DNA of 63,407 bases from Pseudomonas rubra (GCF_028656935.1 NZ_JAMDGZ010000023.1:1-63407), one strand, 5' to 3'; counted from the first letter of the stretch, positions 1-8,537 are shown. The notes: a model not told the origin generated them from the letters alone. Numbers and translations: made by a program.

Positions 1-123
1 ACACGGGGGGTGGAAAAAGTAAGCAAAACCGCTCGCTCAATCATCCGGCCCTGCGCTGCGCTCCGGGTTCCCTCCTTACGCACCGACTCCGGGGGCCGCG
101 CCGAAGGGACATCCATGTCCCTC

Positions 124-372
124 GGCGCTTTGCGGCCCATCCATGGGCCTCCACCCCCTCCATCGGTGCTCCACTCGGCCTCCTGAAATCGCGAAAAAAT
201 CAAAAGCCAGATCAACAGCACAATTCGCTTCGCTCTTGCTGGGTGAGGTCGCACACCACATTTGTGATCACACCGCGCTGTTGATCTTGATCTTGATCTG
301 CAGCGACTTCAGTAGGCCGAGTGGAGCGCCGATGGAGGGGGTGGAGGGCCATGGATGGCCCGCAAAGCGCCA
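124..372. repeat. Long imperfect inverted repeat in the region upstream of prfB
   Basis: Two arms of about 65 bases (about 124-188 and 304-372) are nearly perfect reverse complements, with only a few mismatches. A second, inner match follows: AGATCAACAGC near 208 pairs with GCTGTTGATCT near 279, beside a short GATCTT iteration. The transcript could fold into one very long hairpin. Short open frames cross it but none looks like a protein. It resembles the intergenic inverted-repeat elements scattered in fluorescent Pseudomonas genomes; I infer a non-coding repeat, with function unknown. Confidence 0.75.
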
Positions 373-476
373 ACGGGCCGGCAGCCTCGCCACATCAACT
401 GGATAAGCACACATGCGCAGACCACCCCTGAGCCATCTTCATAGATCAGGATTAGAGATGTGTAGATACCGATGGC

Positions 477-498
477 CATCGCGGGGCCCGCTCCCACA
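477..498. repeat. Partial REP half-element
   Basis: The bases match the half-palindrome seen elsewhere in this window (CATCGCGGGG...CCCGCTCCCACA) but lack a three-base AAG segment in the middle. It stands alone without an inverted partner, so it looks like a degraded single REP copy. Confidence 0.5.
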
Positions 499-515
499 GG
501 TTGCCGCTAGACGGG

Positions 516-545
516 CTGCCGTCGGCTTTCAGACTCGGTTATACT
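516..545 (+). promoter_or_regulatory. Putative sigma-70 promoter of prfB
   Basis: A good -10 box TATACT lies at 540-545. The -35 candidate CTGCCG at 516-521 is weak and gives 18 bases of spacing. It stands about 40 bases before the prfB start and is the only plausible promoter in the gene-free stretch 1-586. Apart from this promoter, the long inverted repeat and the partial REP, I see nothing else in that stretch. Confidence 0.4.
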
Positions 546-586
546 CTCCGGCTTTTCTACAGAATACGCACGAGAGCTGCCCGCCC

Positions 587-1682
587 ATGGAAATCCAACC
601 GATCCTGAACACCATCAAGGACCTGACCGAGCGTTCCGAGTCCATTCGGGGGTATCTTTGACTACGATCACAAGCATGAGCGCCTGATCGAAGTTAACCG
701 CGAGCTTGAAGACCCAAACGTCTGGAACAAGCCCGAATACGCCCAGGAACTGGGCCGCGAACGTTCTGCGCTGGCACAGATTGTCGAGACCCTGGATGAG
801 ATGTCCAGCGGTCTGGCCGATGCTCGTGATCTGCTCGACATGGCCGTTGAAGAAGACGATGAAGGCGCAGCGGACGATGTCGTCGCCGAGCTGGCTCGTC
901 TTGAAGAAGGTCTGGCGAAGCTGGAATTCCGCCGTATGTTCAGCGGCGAGATGGACCCGAACAACGCCTATCTGGACATCCAGGCCGGTTCCGGCGGCAC
1001 CGAAGCCCAGGACTGGGCCAACATCCTGCTGCGTATGTACCTGCGCTGGGCTTCCAAGCGTGGCTTCGACGCCACCATCATGGAGCTGTCCGAAGGTGAC
1101 GTCGCCGGCATCAAGGGTGCCACCGTGCACATCAAGGGCGAGTACGCCTTTGGCTGGCTGCGCACCGAGATCGGCGTGCACCGCCTGGTACGCAAGAGCC
1201 CGTTCGACTCCGGCGCGCGCCGCCACACTTCGTTCTCGGCCGTGTTCGTGTCGCCCGAGATCGACGACAAGGTCGAGATCGAGATCAACCCGTCGGACCT
1301 GCGCATCGACACCTACCGCTCCTCGGGCGCCGGTGGTCAGCACGTAAACACCACCGACTCGGCGGTGCGTATCACCCACGTGCCGACCAACACCGTGGTC
1401 AGCTGCCAGAACGAACGCTCCCAGCACGCCAACAAAGACACCGCCATGAAAATGCTGCGGGCCAAGTTGTACGAGCTGGAAATGCAGAAGCGCAGTGCTG
1501 CCTCCCAGGCTCTGGAAGACAGCAAGTCGGACATCGGCTGGGGTCACCAGATCCGTTCGTACGTGCTCGACGCCTCGCGAATCAAGGACCTGCGCACCAA
1601 CATCGAGCGCAGCGACTGCGACAAGGTGCTCGACGGTGATATCGACGAATACCTCGAGGCCAGCCTCAAGCAAGGCCTGTAA
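587..1682 (+). CDS. prfB: Peptide chain release factor 2 (programmed +1 frameshift)
   Basis: RF2 ends translation at UGA and UAA codons. The gene is read in two frames: 24 codons from ATG 587, then CTT at 656-658 followed by an in-frame TGA at 659-661, after which reading continues one base later from GAC at 660 to TAA at 1682. The joined product is 364 residues, the normal RF2 length. The codon-recognition tripeptide SPF is at residues 204-206 and the catalytic GGQ at 249-251, both where RF2 has them. lysS follows 92 bases downstream on the same strand, as in many proteobacteria. An annotation that ignores the frameshift would call only a truncated protein from about 801. Confidence 0.97.
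648..662 (+). promoter_or_regulatory. prfB: Programmed +1 ribosomal frameshift site in prfB
   Basis: The run GGGGG (648-652) acts as an internal Shine-Dalgarno. It is followed after three bases by CTT and the stop TGA with C next (656-662), the canonical RF2 autoregulatory site. Low RF2 makes the ribosome pause on UGA and slip to the +1 frame, so more RF2 is made. The role is established for this family; the sequence elements are seen directly. Confidence 0.95.
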
Positions 1683-1691
1683 GGCGACCGG

Positions 1692-1745
1692 CCCGTTCCC
1701 AGAGGGAGCGGGTTTGTCCCGCGATCCCCTGCCACAGGCAGGGGA
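1692..1745. repeat. REP-like hairpin and second hairpin between prfB and lysS
   Basis: CCCGTTCCC (1692-1700) can pair with GGGAGCGGG (1704-1712) using G-U pairs, and the following bases match the REP core. A second stem pairs 1725-1733 with 1737-1745 around the loop ACA. Neither has a T-run, so they are more likely mRNA-stabilising or spacer structures than terminators. Confidence 0.5.
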
Positions 1746-1774
1746 GACTGAATCCAGATGGAAAAAATGACGAC

Positions 1775-3277
1775 ATGAGCGACGTACAACTCGACCCGCA
1801 AGACCTGCAACAGGAAGAAAACAACCTGATCGCGCTGCGCAAGGAAAAACTTGCAGCCGAACGCGCCAAGGGTAATGCCTTCCCCAACGACTTCCGCCGT
1901 GACAGCTACTGCAACGACCTGCAGAAACAGTATGTCGACAAGACCAAGGAAGAGCTGGAAGCTGCAGCGATTCCGGTCAAGGTTGCCGGCCGCATCATGC
2001 TCAACCGTGGCTCGTTCATGGTGATCCAGGACATGACCGGGCGCATCCAGGTCTATGTCAACCGCAAGACCCTGCCTGAAGAAACCCTGGCTGCGGTCAA
2101 GACCTGGGACCTGGGCGACATCATTGCCGCCGAAGGTACCCTGGCTCGTTCCGGCAAGGGCGACCTGTACGTCGAGATGACCAGCGTGCGCCTGCTGACC
2201 AAGTCGCTGCGTCCGCTGCCGGACAAGCACCATGGCCTGACCGACACCGAACAGCGCTATCGCCAGCGCTACGTCGACCTGATGGTCAACGAAGAAACCC
2301 GTCACACCTTCCGCGTCCGCTCGCAGGTCATTGCGCACATCCGCAACTTCCTGATGGCCCGCGACTTCCTTGAAGTCGAGACGCCGATGCTGCAAACCAT
2401 CCCTGGTGGCGCCGCGGCCAAGCCGTTCGAGACCCATCACAACGCGCTGGACATGCAGATGTTCCTGCGTATCGCCCCGGAGCTGTACCTCAAGCGTCTG
2501 GTGGTGGGTGGCTTCGAGAAAGTCTTCGAAATCAACCGCAACTTCCGTAACGAAGGCGTTTCGACCCGGCACAACCCCGAGTTCACCATGCTCGAGTTCT
2601 ACCAGGCCCATGCTGACTACGAAGACAACATGGACCTGACCGAAGAGCTGTTCCGCGAACTGGCGCAACTGGTACTGGGCAGCACCGACGTGCCGTACGG
2701 TGAGAAGGTGTTCCACTTCGGCGAGCCGTTCGTGCGCCTGTCGGTGTTCGACTCGATCCTCAAGTACAACCCCGAGCTGACCGCTGACGATCTCAACGAC
2801 ATCGACAAGGCCCGCGCTATCGCCAAGAAGGCCGGTGCCAAAGTCCTTGGCTTTGAAGGCCTGGGCAAGCTGCAGGTGATGATTTTCGAAGAGCTGGTCG
2901 AGCACAAGCTGGAGCAGCCGCACTTCATCACCCAGTACCCGTTCGAAGTCTCGCCGCTGGCCCGTCGCAACGACGACAATCCGAACGTCACCGACCGCTT
3001 CGAGCTGTTCATCGGTGGCCGCGAGATCGCCAATGCCTACTCCGAGCTCAACGATGCCGAAGACCAGGCCGAGCGTTTCATGGCCCAGGTGGCCGACAAG
3101 GACGCCGGTGACGACGAAGCCATGCACTACGATGCCGACTTCGTCCGCGCCCTGGAGTACGGCATGCCGCCAACCGCCGGTGAAGGCATCGGCATCGACC
3201 GCCTGGTGATGCTGCTGACCAACTCGCCGTCGATTCGCGACGTGATCCTCTTCCCGCACATGCGCCCAGAGGCCTGA
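1775..3277 (+). CDS. lysS: Lysyl-tRNA synthetase, class II
   Basis: LysRS charges tRNA-Lys in the cytoplasm. The 500-residue product has the expected order: an N-terminal OB-fold anticodon-binding domain (about residues 60-150, including [18 protein letters not shown]), then the class II catalytic core with motif 2 ([20 protein letters not shown]) and motif 3 near the C-terminus ([12 protein letters not shown]). Its length matches E. coli LysS. The start ATG 1775 follows a purine-rich stretch and gives the usual polar N-terminus. It probably shares a transcript with prfB and ends at the terminator at 3291. Confidence 0.97.
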   Translation: MSDVQLDPQDLQQEENNLIALRKEKLAAERAKGNAFPNDFRRDSYCNDLQKQYVDKTKEELEAAAIPVKVAGRIMLNRGSFMVIQDMTGRIQVYVNRKTLPEETLAAVKTWDLGDIIAAEGTLARSGKGDLYVEMTSVRLLTKSLRPLPDKHHGLTDTEQRYRQRYVDLMVNEETRHTFRVRSQVIAHIRNFLMARDFLEVETPMLQTIPGGAAAKPFETHHNALDMQMFLRIAPELYLKRLVVGGFEKVFEINRNFRNEGVSTRHNPEFTMLEFYQAHADYEDNMDLTEELFRELAQLVLGSTDVPYGEKVFHFGEPFVRLSVFDSILKYNPELTADDLNDIDKARAIAKKAGAKVLGFEGLGKLQVMIFEELVEHKLEQPHFITQYPFEVSPLARRNDDNPNVTDRFELFIGGREIANAYSELNDAEDQAERFMAQVADKDAGDDEAMHYDADFVRALEYGMPPTAGEGIGIDRLVMLLTNSPSIRDVILFPHMRPEA

Positions 3278-3290
3278 GTGAACTGAACAA

Positions 3291-3313
3291 GCCGCCTTCC
3301 GGGGCGGCTTTTT
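3291..3313 (+). terminator. Intrinsic terminator after lysS
   Basis: GCCGCC (3291-3296) and GGCGGC (3303-3308) form a stem around a six-base loop, followed directly by five T residues. This is a standard rho-independent terminator 13 bases after the lysS stop. Confidence 0.88.
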
Positions 3314-3377
3314 CATGCCTGCAAGAAATTCATTTATCGGATCCAAGTTTTGGGGTAGACCAGCAGTGACTCCCGCA

Positions 3378-4082
3378 ATGACTCAACAAGGTGCCGCCGG
3401 CGTGGCTACAGCGGTGGCCGAAAGCGTGCAGTACCAGGGCCGCAAGGCCAGCCGTGAAGGCAGCGAGCTGCGCCGCCAGCAGATTCTCGACGCGGCCATG
3501 CGCATCGTCGTACGTGACGGGGTACGCGGGGTACGCCACCGCGCAGTGGCGGCCGAGGCCGGGGTGCCCTTGTCGGCCACCACCTATTACTTCAAAGACA
3601 TCGAAGACCTGCTCACCGACACCTTCGCCCAGTACGTCGAACGCAGTGCCGCGTACCTGGCCAAACTCTGGGAGAACACCGAGGTGGTGCTGCGCCAGTT
3701 ACTCGCCCAGGACGATGGCAGCTCGCAGTGGCGGGCGCGCCTGGCCGATGAAGTGGCGAAGATGACCTGCGACTATGTGCAGCGCCAGTTGCATAACCGC
3801 CGCGACTTTCTCATGGCCGAGCAGGCCTTTCGCCAGGAGGCGCTGTTGTGCCCGCGCCTGGCTGAACTGGTCAAGCTGCACGAGCAGATTCTGCTGCGCG
3901 GCGCGGTGCAGATCCTGCAAGTGGTAGGCTCGTGTCAGCCACAGCAAGATGCCCTGGTGTTGACGGCGATTATCGAGCAGATGGAATATCAGGGCCTGCT
4001 CGACGCTGAACAGGCCCAGGCTGAAGCGCCGAAGCTCGCTATTCTTACCCGGTACCTGCATCTGGTACTGGCGTCGGTGTAA
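3378..4082 (+). CDS. TetR-family transcriptional regulator
   Basis: A helix-turn-helix repressor of about 234 residues. The N-terminal third carries the TetR DNA-binding domain: RRQQILDAAMRIVVRDG, then the recognition region with AAEAGVPLSATTYYFKD. The rest is a helical ligand or dimer domain not assigned to a subgroup. The start is uncertain: ATG 3378 fits TetR N-termini, GTG 3366 is in frame with a distant GGGG, and ATG 3315 lies inside the lysS terminator tail. It lies 28 bases upstream of the lipoprotein gene at 4111, so it may head that unit. In P. aeruginosa a TetR gene (PA3699) also follows lysS. Its ligand and targets are not visible here. Confidence 0.88.
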   Translation: MTQQGAAGVATAVAESVQYQGRKASREGSELRRQQILDAAMRIVVRDGVRGVRHRAVAAEAGVPLSATTYYFKDIEDLLTDTFAQYVERSAAYLAKLWENTEVVLRQLLAQDDGSSQWRARLADEVAKMTCDYVQRQLHNRRDFLMAEQAFRQEALLCPRLAELVKLHEQILLRGAVQILQVVGSCQPQQDALVLTAIIEQMEYQGLLDAEQAQAEAPKLAILTRYLHLVLASV

Positions 4083-4110
4083 GGCGCGAACCTATTTCAA
4101 GGAGAGGTTG

Positions 4111-4656
4111 ATGAAAGCCAGAACCCTGCTGTTGGCATTGTCGTTCTTGCTGCTGGGCGGTTGTCTGGTCACCTTCAACGAGCCGATTCCCAGCAACGAG
4201 GCGGCGCCCCGGGTGCTGCTCGGCAAATGGACCAGCAAGGACGCCTGGGGCGAGCCGCTGACCCTGCAGATCAGCCGTAGCGGCGGCAATGCCTACAAGG
4301 CGGTGACCACCGGCAAGGACAAGAAGCGCGACGAGTACGCCTTCACCGTGTCCCGGCATGGCAATCGCTGGTACCTCTCGGCCGGAGTGCCCAAGCGTCT
4401 GGGCGGCAACTTCCTGATCGGCGGCTTCGACGTCATCGACGGCAAGCAGTTGGTGATCTACAACCTCGACGTCGAACAGGTCAACCAGGCCGTGCAGAAG
4501 AAAGAGCTCAGCGGCCGTAGCTACACGGTGCCAGAGGACAACGGCGATGGCGTGCTGATCGACAGTCCGGTGGAGCGGGTCATGGCCTACCTGGATGACC
4601 CGGCCAACTCCGACCTGTTCATCGAAGTGGCGCGCTTTACGCGGGCCGGCAAGTAA
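4111..4656 (+). CDS. Small predicted lipoprotein, function unknown
   Basis: The 181-residue product starts with a lipoprotein signal peptide: MKAR, a hydrophobic core, and a lipobox LGGC with the modified cysteine at residue 18. The residues after the cysteine do not include Asp at +2, so Lol sorting to the outer membrane is possible. The mature part is beta-rich (GKWTSKDAWGEPLTLQIS, then short alternating strands) and I recognise no named family. A strong AAGGAGAG precedes ATG 4111. The gene is followed 23 bases later by the DUF1704-type gene and probably shares its transcript. Confidence 0.8.
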   Translation: MKARTLLLALSFLLLGGCLVTFNEPIPSNEAAPRVLLGKWTSKDAWGEPLTLQISRSGGNAYKAVTTGKDKKRDEYAFTVSRHGNRWYLSAGVPKRLGGNFLIGGFDVIDGKQLVIYNLDVEQVNQAVQKKELSGRSYTVPEDNGDGVLIDSPVERVMAYLDDPANSDLFIEVARFTRAGK

Positions 4657-4679
4657 TAGAACCAATCAAGGAGTGTAGG

Positions 4680-5957
4680 GTGGACGAGTACCAGCAGACG
4701 ATACGTGCCCTGTCAGACCGCATTGTCCTGGCGCAAACGCCCATTCGCGTGCTCGATGCGGTGAAGTGGGACGACAGCATCCGCCACGGGTTTCTCAAGG
4801 CCAAGGGCAAGCAGATGCCGGCGGTTGACCGCGCCTACTATCAAGGCCGGCCGTTGTCGTTCGACTCGGCGGCGGTCAAGCTCGAGTTCCAGAACATCGA
4901 GCGCGACATCACCCGCCAGCTTGGCCAGTTCAACCCGGTCGGGCAGATCATGCGGCGCATGTGCAAGGAATACCGCATGGTGGTGCGCATGCTGGAGGCG
5001 CGCGGCACCGAGGATTTCGGCCTGATTTCCCAGGAGCTGTATGGCGCCGCCTCCGACGCCTTTCATGCCGGGGACCCGACCCTGGCCGACCTGGGCCTGA
5101 TGCTCTCGGACTACCTGAACAACATCGATGGCCGTGGCGACCTCAAGGACGAACCGAAGAACCTCACCGCCAAGCAAGCGGTGGAGCTGCTTCAGGGCCG
5201 TCTGAACAAGGTGTTCAACGAGGCCGAGGACACCATCCGGGTGTTCGAGTCCGACGGTATCGTTGCCGACGCCGCCGCCGGTGCCGACTATATCAAGATC
5301 CGCGCCGACGCCATGTTCAACAGCCGTGATGTGCGCGCGCTGGAGGTGCATGAAGGCCTGGTGCACGTCGGTACCACGCTCAACGGCCTGAACCAGCCGA
5401 TCTGCACCTTCCTGGCCAAGGGCCCGCCGTCATCGACCGTGACTCAGGAAGGCCTGGCGATTCTCATGGAGGTGATCGCCTTTGCCTCCTATCCCAGTCG
5501 CCTGCGCAAGTTGACCAACCGCACCCGCGCCATCCACATGGTCGAGGAGGGGGCGGACTTCATGCAGGTCTACGAGTTTTTCCGCGCCCAGGGCTTCGAG
5601 ATGGCCGAGAGCTACGGCAACGCAAGCCGGGTGTTCCGTGGATCGGTGCCCAACGGCTTGCCGTTTACCAAGGACTTGTCCTACCTCAAGGGCTTTATCA
5701 TGGTTTACAACTATATTCAGTTGGCCGTGCGCAAGGGCAAGCTCGAACAGATCCCCTTGTTGTTCTGCGGCAAGACCACCCTTGAAGACATGCGCACCTT
5801 GCGCCAACTGGTCGATGAAGGCCTGGTGGAACCGCCCAAGTACCTGCCGGAGCAGTTTCGCGACCTCAACGCGCTGTCGGCCTGGATGTGCTTCTCCAAC
5901 TTCCTCAACCACCTGAGCCTGGACCGGATTGAAGCCGATTACTCGAACATTCTCTGA
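4680..5957 (+). CDS. DUF1704 / QEGLA-motif protein, putative zinc peptidase related to MATCAP
   Basis: The 425-residue product belongs to the family usually labelled 'flavohemoglobin expression-modulating QEGLA motif protein'. It shows HEGLVH at residues 224-229, an HExxxH pattern, and the QEGLA motif with Glu at about 257. The same layout (HExxxH plus a downstream Glu) is the zinc site of the eukaryotic DUF1704 tyrosine carboxypeptidases MATCAP/KIAA0895. I infer a metal-dependent peptidase or a relative; the bacterial substrate is unknown. There is no signal peptide, so it should be cytoplasmic. The GTG start at 4680 is supported by AAGGAG at 4668-4673. It overlaps the next gene by 29 bases, which argues for translational coupling. 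Confidence 0.85.
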   Translation: MDEYQQTIRALSDRIVLAQTPIRVLDAVKWDDSIRHGFLKAKGKQMPAVDRAYYQGRPLSFDSAAVKLEFQNIERDITRQLGQFNPVGQIMRRMCKEYRMVVRMLEARGTEDFGLISQELYGAASDAFHAGDPTLADLGLMLSDYLNNIDGRGDLKDEPKNLTAKQAVELLQGRLNKVFNEAEDTIRVFESDGIVADAAAGADYIKIRADAMFNSRDVRALEVHEGLVHVGTTLNGLNQPICTFLAKGPPSSTVTQEGLAILMEVIAFASYPSRLRKLTNRTRAIHMVEEGADFMQVYEFFRAQGFEMAESYGNASRVFRGSVPNGLPFTKDLSYLKGFIMVYNYIQLAVRKGKLEQIPLLFCGKTTLEDMRTLRQLVDEGLVEPPKYLPEQFRDLNALSAWMCFSNFLNHLSLDRIEADYSNIL

Positions 5958-6852
5958 TGCATGGCGCAGGCCCCTGGGCCTGCTGCTGGTGCTGCTGAGT
6001 CTGGGTGGTTGCAGTTCGCTGTTGTTCTATCCCGAGCCTGGCCAGCCGTTTACCCCCGAGAAAGCCAAGCTCGCGTACCGCGACATTCCCCTTACGGCGG
6101 CCGACGGCACCCGCCTGCACGGCTGGTGGCTGCCGGCCAAGGCCGGTGTCGAGGTCAAGGGCACGGTGCTGCACCTGCATGGCAATGGCGGCAACCTGGC
6201 CTGGCACCTGGGCGGCAGTTGGTGGTTGCCCGAGCAGGGCTACCAGGTGCTGTTGCTCGACTACCGTGGTTATGGCTTGTCCGAGGGCAAGCCCAAGCTG
6301 CCTGAGGTGTATCAGGACATCGCCGCCGCGCTGGACTGGCTGGACAACGCGCCCGAAGTGCAGGGCAAGCCACAGGTCCTGCTCGGCCAGAGCCTGGGTG
6401 GTTCGCTGGCCATCCACTACCTGGCCGAACATCCGCGCCAGGCCGAGCGTTTCAAAGCCATGGTCTTCGATGGAGTGCCGGCCAGCTATCGCCAGGTCGG
6501 GCGCTTTGCCTTGAGCAACTCGTGGATGACCTGGCCGCTGCAGGTGCCCTTGTCATGGCTGGTGCCCGATGGCGACAGTGCGATTCATTCGATCGCGCGG
6601 CTCAAGACTCCACCCAAGCTGTTCTTTCACAGCATCGATGATCCTATCGTGCCGCTGGTCAACGGCATCCAGTTGTATCAGGCTGCGCCACCGCCAAGGG
6701 TGTTGCAGTTGACCCGTGGCGGGCATGTGCAGACCTTTGCCGACAAGACCTGGCGCCAGGTCATGTTGCGCTTTCTGGACGACCCGAGCCATTTCAACGG
6801 GCTGCGGCGCCTGGCCGAAGTCCCCAATTACCCTGACGAGAAGTCGCAATGA
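5929..6852 (+). CDS. Alpha/beta-hydrolase lipoprotein
   Basis: The 307-residue product is an alpha/beta-hydrolase fold enzyme. It has the oxyanion motif HGNGGN, the nucleophile elbow GQSLGG with Ser at about 155, and late Asp (SIDDPIVP) and His (GGHVQTF) residues that complete the triad. The N-terminus has a hydrophobic stretch ending in LGGC, a lipobox, so the enzyme probably sits on the periplasmic side. The only in-frame start before that signal is TTG 5929, inside the upstream gene; no ATG is available. It overlaps the following gene by ATGA. The substrate is unknown; it resembles YfhR/BEM46-type hydrolases. Confidence 0.88.
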   Translation: MKPITRTFSDAWRRPLGLLLVLLSLGGCSSLLFYPEPGQPFTPEKAKLAYRDIPLTAADGTRLHGWWLPAKAGVEVKGTVLHLHGNGGNLAWHLGGSWWLPEQGYQVLLLDYRGYGLSEGKPKLPEVYQDIAAALDWLDNAPEVQGKPQVLLGQSLGGSLAIHYLAEHPRQAERFKAMVFDGVPASYRQVGRFALSNSWMTWPLQVPLSWLVPDGDSAIHSIARLKTPPKLFFHSIDDPIVPLVNGIQLYQAAPPPRVLQLTRGGHVQTFADKTWRQVMLRFLDDPSHFNGLRRLAEVPNYPDEKSQ

Positions 6853-7178
6853 GTGAAGAACGCAACGCCATCCCGCTGATCATTACCGGTGTCTGCAGCA
6901 TCATCGGTACCGTAGGTGCCCTGTGGTACTACGGGTACCTGCATTTCGCCAAGCCGGAGGATGCCTTGCTGTTGTCCGACTTCACCATGCTCAAGACCAT
7001 TCCGGGTGAGGATTACAAGATATCCCTGCAGCCGGCTACTCAGGTTGCGCAATGCGTTGATGGCGTACTGGTGTTGTTCGACACCGCGCAGAAGGGCCTG
7101 ACCGGCGTACTGGTGAATAGCAAGAAGCAGGCGGTGCGCTGCCTGGGGCAGGAGACCCCGCAAGAAATCCAGGAGTAA
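6849..7178 (+). CDS. Small single-span membrane protein, function unknown
   Basis: The 109-residue product has one N-terminal membrane segment (about residues 9-29, PLIITGVCSIIGTVGALWYY) followed by a soluble domain with two cysteines. It starts within the stop of the hydrolase gene (ATGA overlap at 6849-6852), so the two are translationally coupled. I do not recognise the family. Its constant linkage to the hydrolase suggests a shared envelope role, which is inference only. Confidence 0.75.
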   Translation: MSEERNAIPLIITGVCSIIGTVGALWYYGYLHFAKPEDALLLSDFTMLKTIPGEDYKISLQPATQVAQCVDGVLVLFDTAQKGLTGVLVNSKKQAVRCLGQETPQEIQE

Positions 7179-7194
7179 AAGCATCGCGTCACAC

Positions 7195-7219
7195 TGTGGG
7201 AGCTGGCTTGCCAGCGATG
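7195..7219. repeat. Single REP half-element
   Basis: TGTGGGAGCTGGCTTGCCAGCGATG matches one arm of the palindrome at 29363-29416. Here it occurs as a single copy, between the stop of the small membrane protein gene and the bidirectional terminator. Confidence 0.75.
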
Positions 7220-7234
7220 AGGCCCGCAAGCCAA

Positions 7235-7268
7235 ACAAGAATCCCGCCATACTCGGCGGGATTCTTGT
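7235..7268. terminator. Bidirectional terminator between convergent units
   Basis: A perfect 14-base stem (7235-7248 with 7255-7268) closes around the loop ATACTC. The A/T-rich outer ends give a short U-run on either strand. It separates the plus-strand unit ending at 7178 from the minus-strand lptF ending at 7285. Confidence 0.85.
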
Positions 7269-7284
7269 TACTGCACAGCAACCC

Positions 7285-8073
7285 TCAATTCAACTGGCTG
7301 ACCGAGCGCGGCGCCACCGGCTGGTTGTCGTTGGAGATGGTCACTTCCACCCGACGGTTCTGCGCACGCCCCGAGTTGCTGGTGTTATCGGCAACCGGAT
7401 ACTCCTTGCCGTAACCCTGGGCAACGATCCGCGCCGGATCTACCCCCGCCCGTACCAGCGCCATGCGCACGGCAGCCGCGCGCCGCTCGGACAGCGACTG
7501 GTTGTAGTTGGCGCCGCCCTTGCTGTCGGTGTAACCCTCGACGATCACCTTGCGGTCAGGGTTTTCCTGGAGGAACTGCGCAAGCTTGGTGATGTTCGGG
7601 TAAGCGCTGCTCTTGAGGGTGGCCTTGTCGAAGTCGAACAGCACATCACCAAAGGTCACCAGGGTGCCACGGTCGGTCTGTTTGGCATTGAGGCTGTCCT
7701 GCAGCTTCTTGATCTGTGCATCGCGGGCATCGAGGCGGGCTTGGGCACGCTGGGCCGCAGCGTTTTTCAGGTTGCCTTCGGCGGTGCGCAGGGCAATGGT
7801 CTGCTTGGCCACTTCAACCCGCTGGTTGGTCAGGTAGGCGAGTTGGTCGACCTTCTTCTGATCCTCCTTGTCCATGTAGGCCTTGTCGGCCTTGTTCAGC
7901 CAATCCTGGGCCTCCTTGGTTTCAAGGGCTGCGACCTTGGTCGCCTGGGGGTTGCTCTGCAGGGCAGAGAAGTTGTTCCGGGCCGACTCCAGGTTGGCGT
8001 TCGGCTGCGTCGAGCAGGCGGCCAGGCCAATGCTCAGGGCCAGAAGGGCTGGGATCATCACGTGGTTACGCAT
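7285..8073 (-). CDS. lptF: OmpA-family outer-membrane lipoprotein (LptF-like)
   Basis: The 262-residue lipoprotein has a lipobox LAAC with Cys at about 20. An alpha-helical DUF4398-like region (about 25-130) with many Ala, Lys and Gln follows, then a C-terminal OmpA peptidoglycan-binding domain (about 140-255). The OmpA domain shows VLFDFDKATL, GYTDSKG, the NQSLSERRA helix and GRAQNRRVEV, including the Asp and Arg that bind diaminopimelate. It should tether the outer membrane to the wall. The location near a DUF4398 gene and ppc matches P. aeruginosa lptF (PA3692). It lies 50 bases downstream of the DUF4398 gene and is probably co-transcribed. Confidence 0.88.
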   Translation of the reverse strand: MRNHVMIPALLALSIGLAACSTQPNANLESARNNFSALQSNPQATKVAALETKEAQDWLNKADKAYMDKEDQKKVDQLAYLTNQRVEVAKQTIALRTAEGNLKNAAAQRAQARLDARDAQIKKLQDSLNAKQTDRGTLVTFGDVLFDFDKATLKSSAYPNITKLAQFLQENPDRKVIVEGYTDSKGGANYNQSLSERRAAAVRMALVRAGVDPARIVAQGYGKEYPVADNTSNSGRAQNRRVEVTISNDNQPVAPRSVSQLN

Positions 8074-8123
8074 AATGGTTCATCCTTTGATCGATGACGA
8101 ATACACGGGGCGGTTGGCGGGCG

Positions 8124-8537
8124 TCATTCGACGCTGCGCATGCCTTCCTCACGCAGGTCCTGAACTCCCTGATGGGCGTCCTGCACGGCTTTCTCGGCCT
8201 TGGCCGCCAGGGCCTTGCGCTCGGCGACGCGGGCATCCCACTCGGCCTGCTCGGCCAGGCGCTTGGCGTCGTCGTAGTGCTTGTCGTGCAGGGCTATTTC
8301 CGCCTGTTTGAGCTTGTCCTGCGCGGCCTTCATTTCGACGGCGGCGAATTCGGTACCGCCAGCGCTGACAGCGGAATTGACCGCCGATTGCGTGACAGCG
8401 TACTGCTCGGTGGGAGGGTTACCGGCACAGCCGGCCAGGACCAGGCTGCTGCCCAGTGCCAGCGCGGCCAGCTTGAGCCCGCGCAGGTGGGTGGATGAAG
8501 GGGGTGAGGTACGGGTCTTCATGGTGGTCAGCTCCAT
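8124..8537 (-). CDS. DUF4398 lipoprotein
   Basis: The 137-residue product has a lipoprotein signal ending LAGC and a mature helical DUF4398 domain rich in Ala, Lys and Glu (about 45-125). ATG 8537 is chosen over ATG 8558 and ATG 8522 because AGGAG sits 8 bases before it. It gives an unusually long polar lead before the hydrophobic core. The neighbour lptF carries the same kind of helical domain fused to OmpA, so the two may interact in the periplasm. It corresponds to PA3691 by position; no biochemical role is known. Confidence 0.85.
   Translation of the reverse strand: MELTTMKTRTSPPSSTHLRGLKLAALALGSSLVLAGCAGNPPTEQYAVTQSAVNSAVSAGGTEFAAVEMKAAQDKLKQAEIALHDKHYDDAKRLAEQAEWDARVAERKALAAKAEKAVQDAHQGVQDLREEGMRSVE

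Noticed and set aside
76..406. Open frames of 61-87 codons across the long inverted repeat
   Set aside because: They have no ribosome site, no family resemblance and arise from the repeated GC-rich arms.
615..1673. 352-codon minus-strand frame opposite prfB
   Set aside because: It is the antisense of a well-conserved gene; high GC makes long antisense frames common.
1544..3346. 600-codon minus-strand frame opposite lysS
   Set aside because: Antisense of lysS; the composition is the mirror of the real gene and no start signal is seen.
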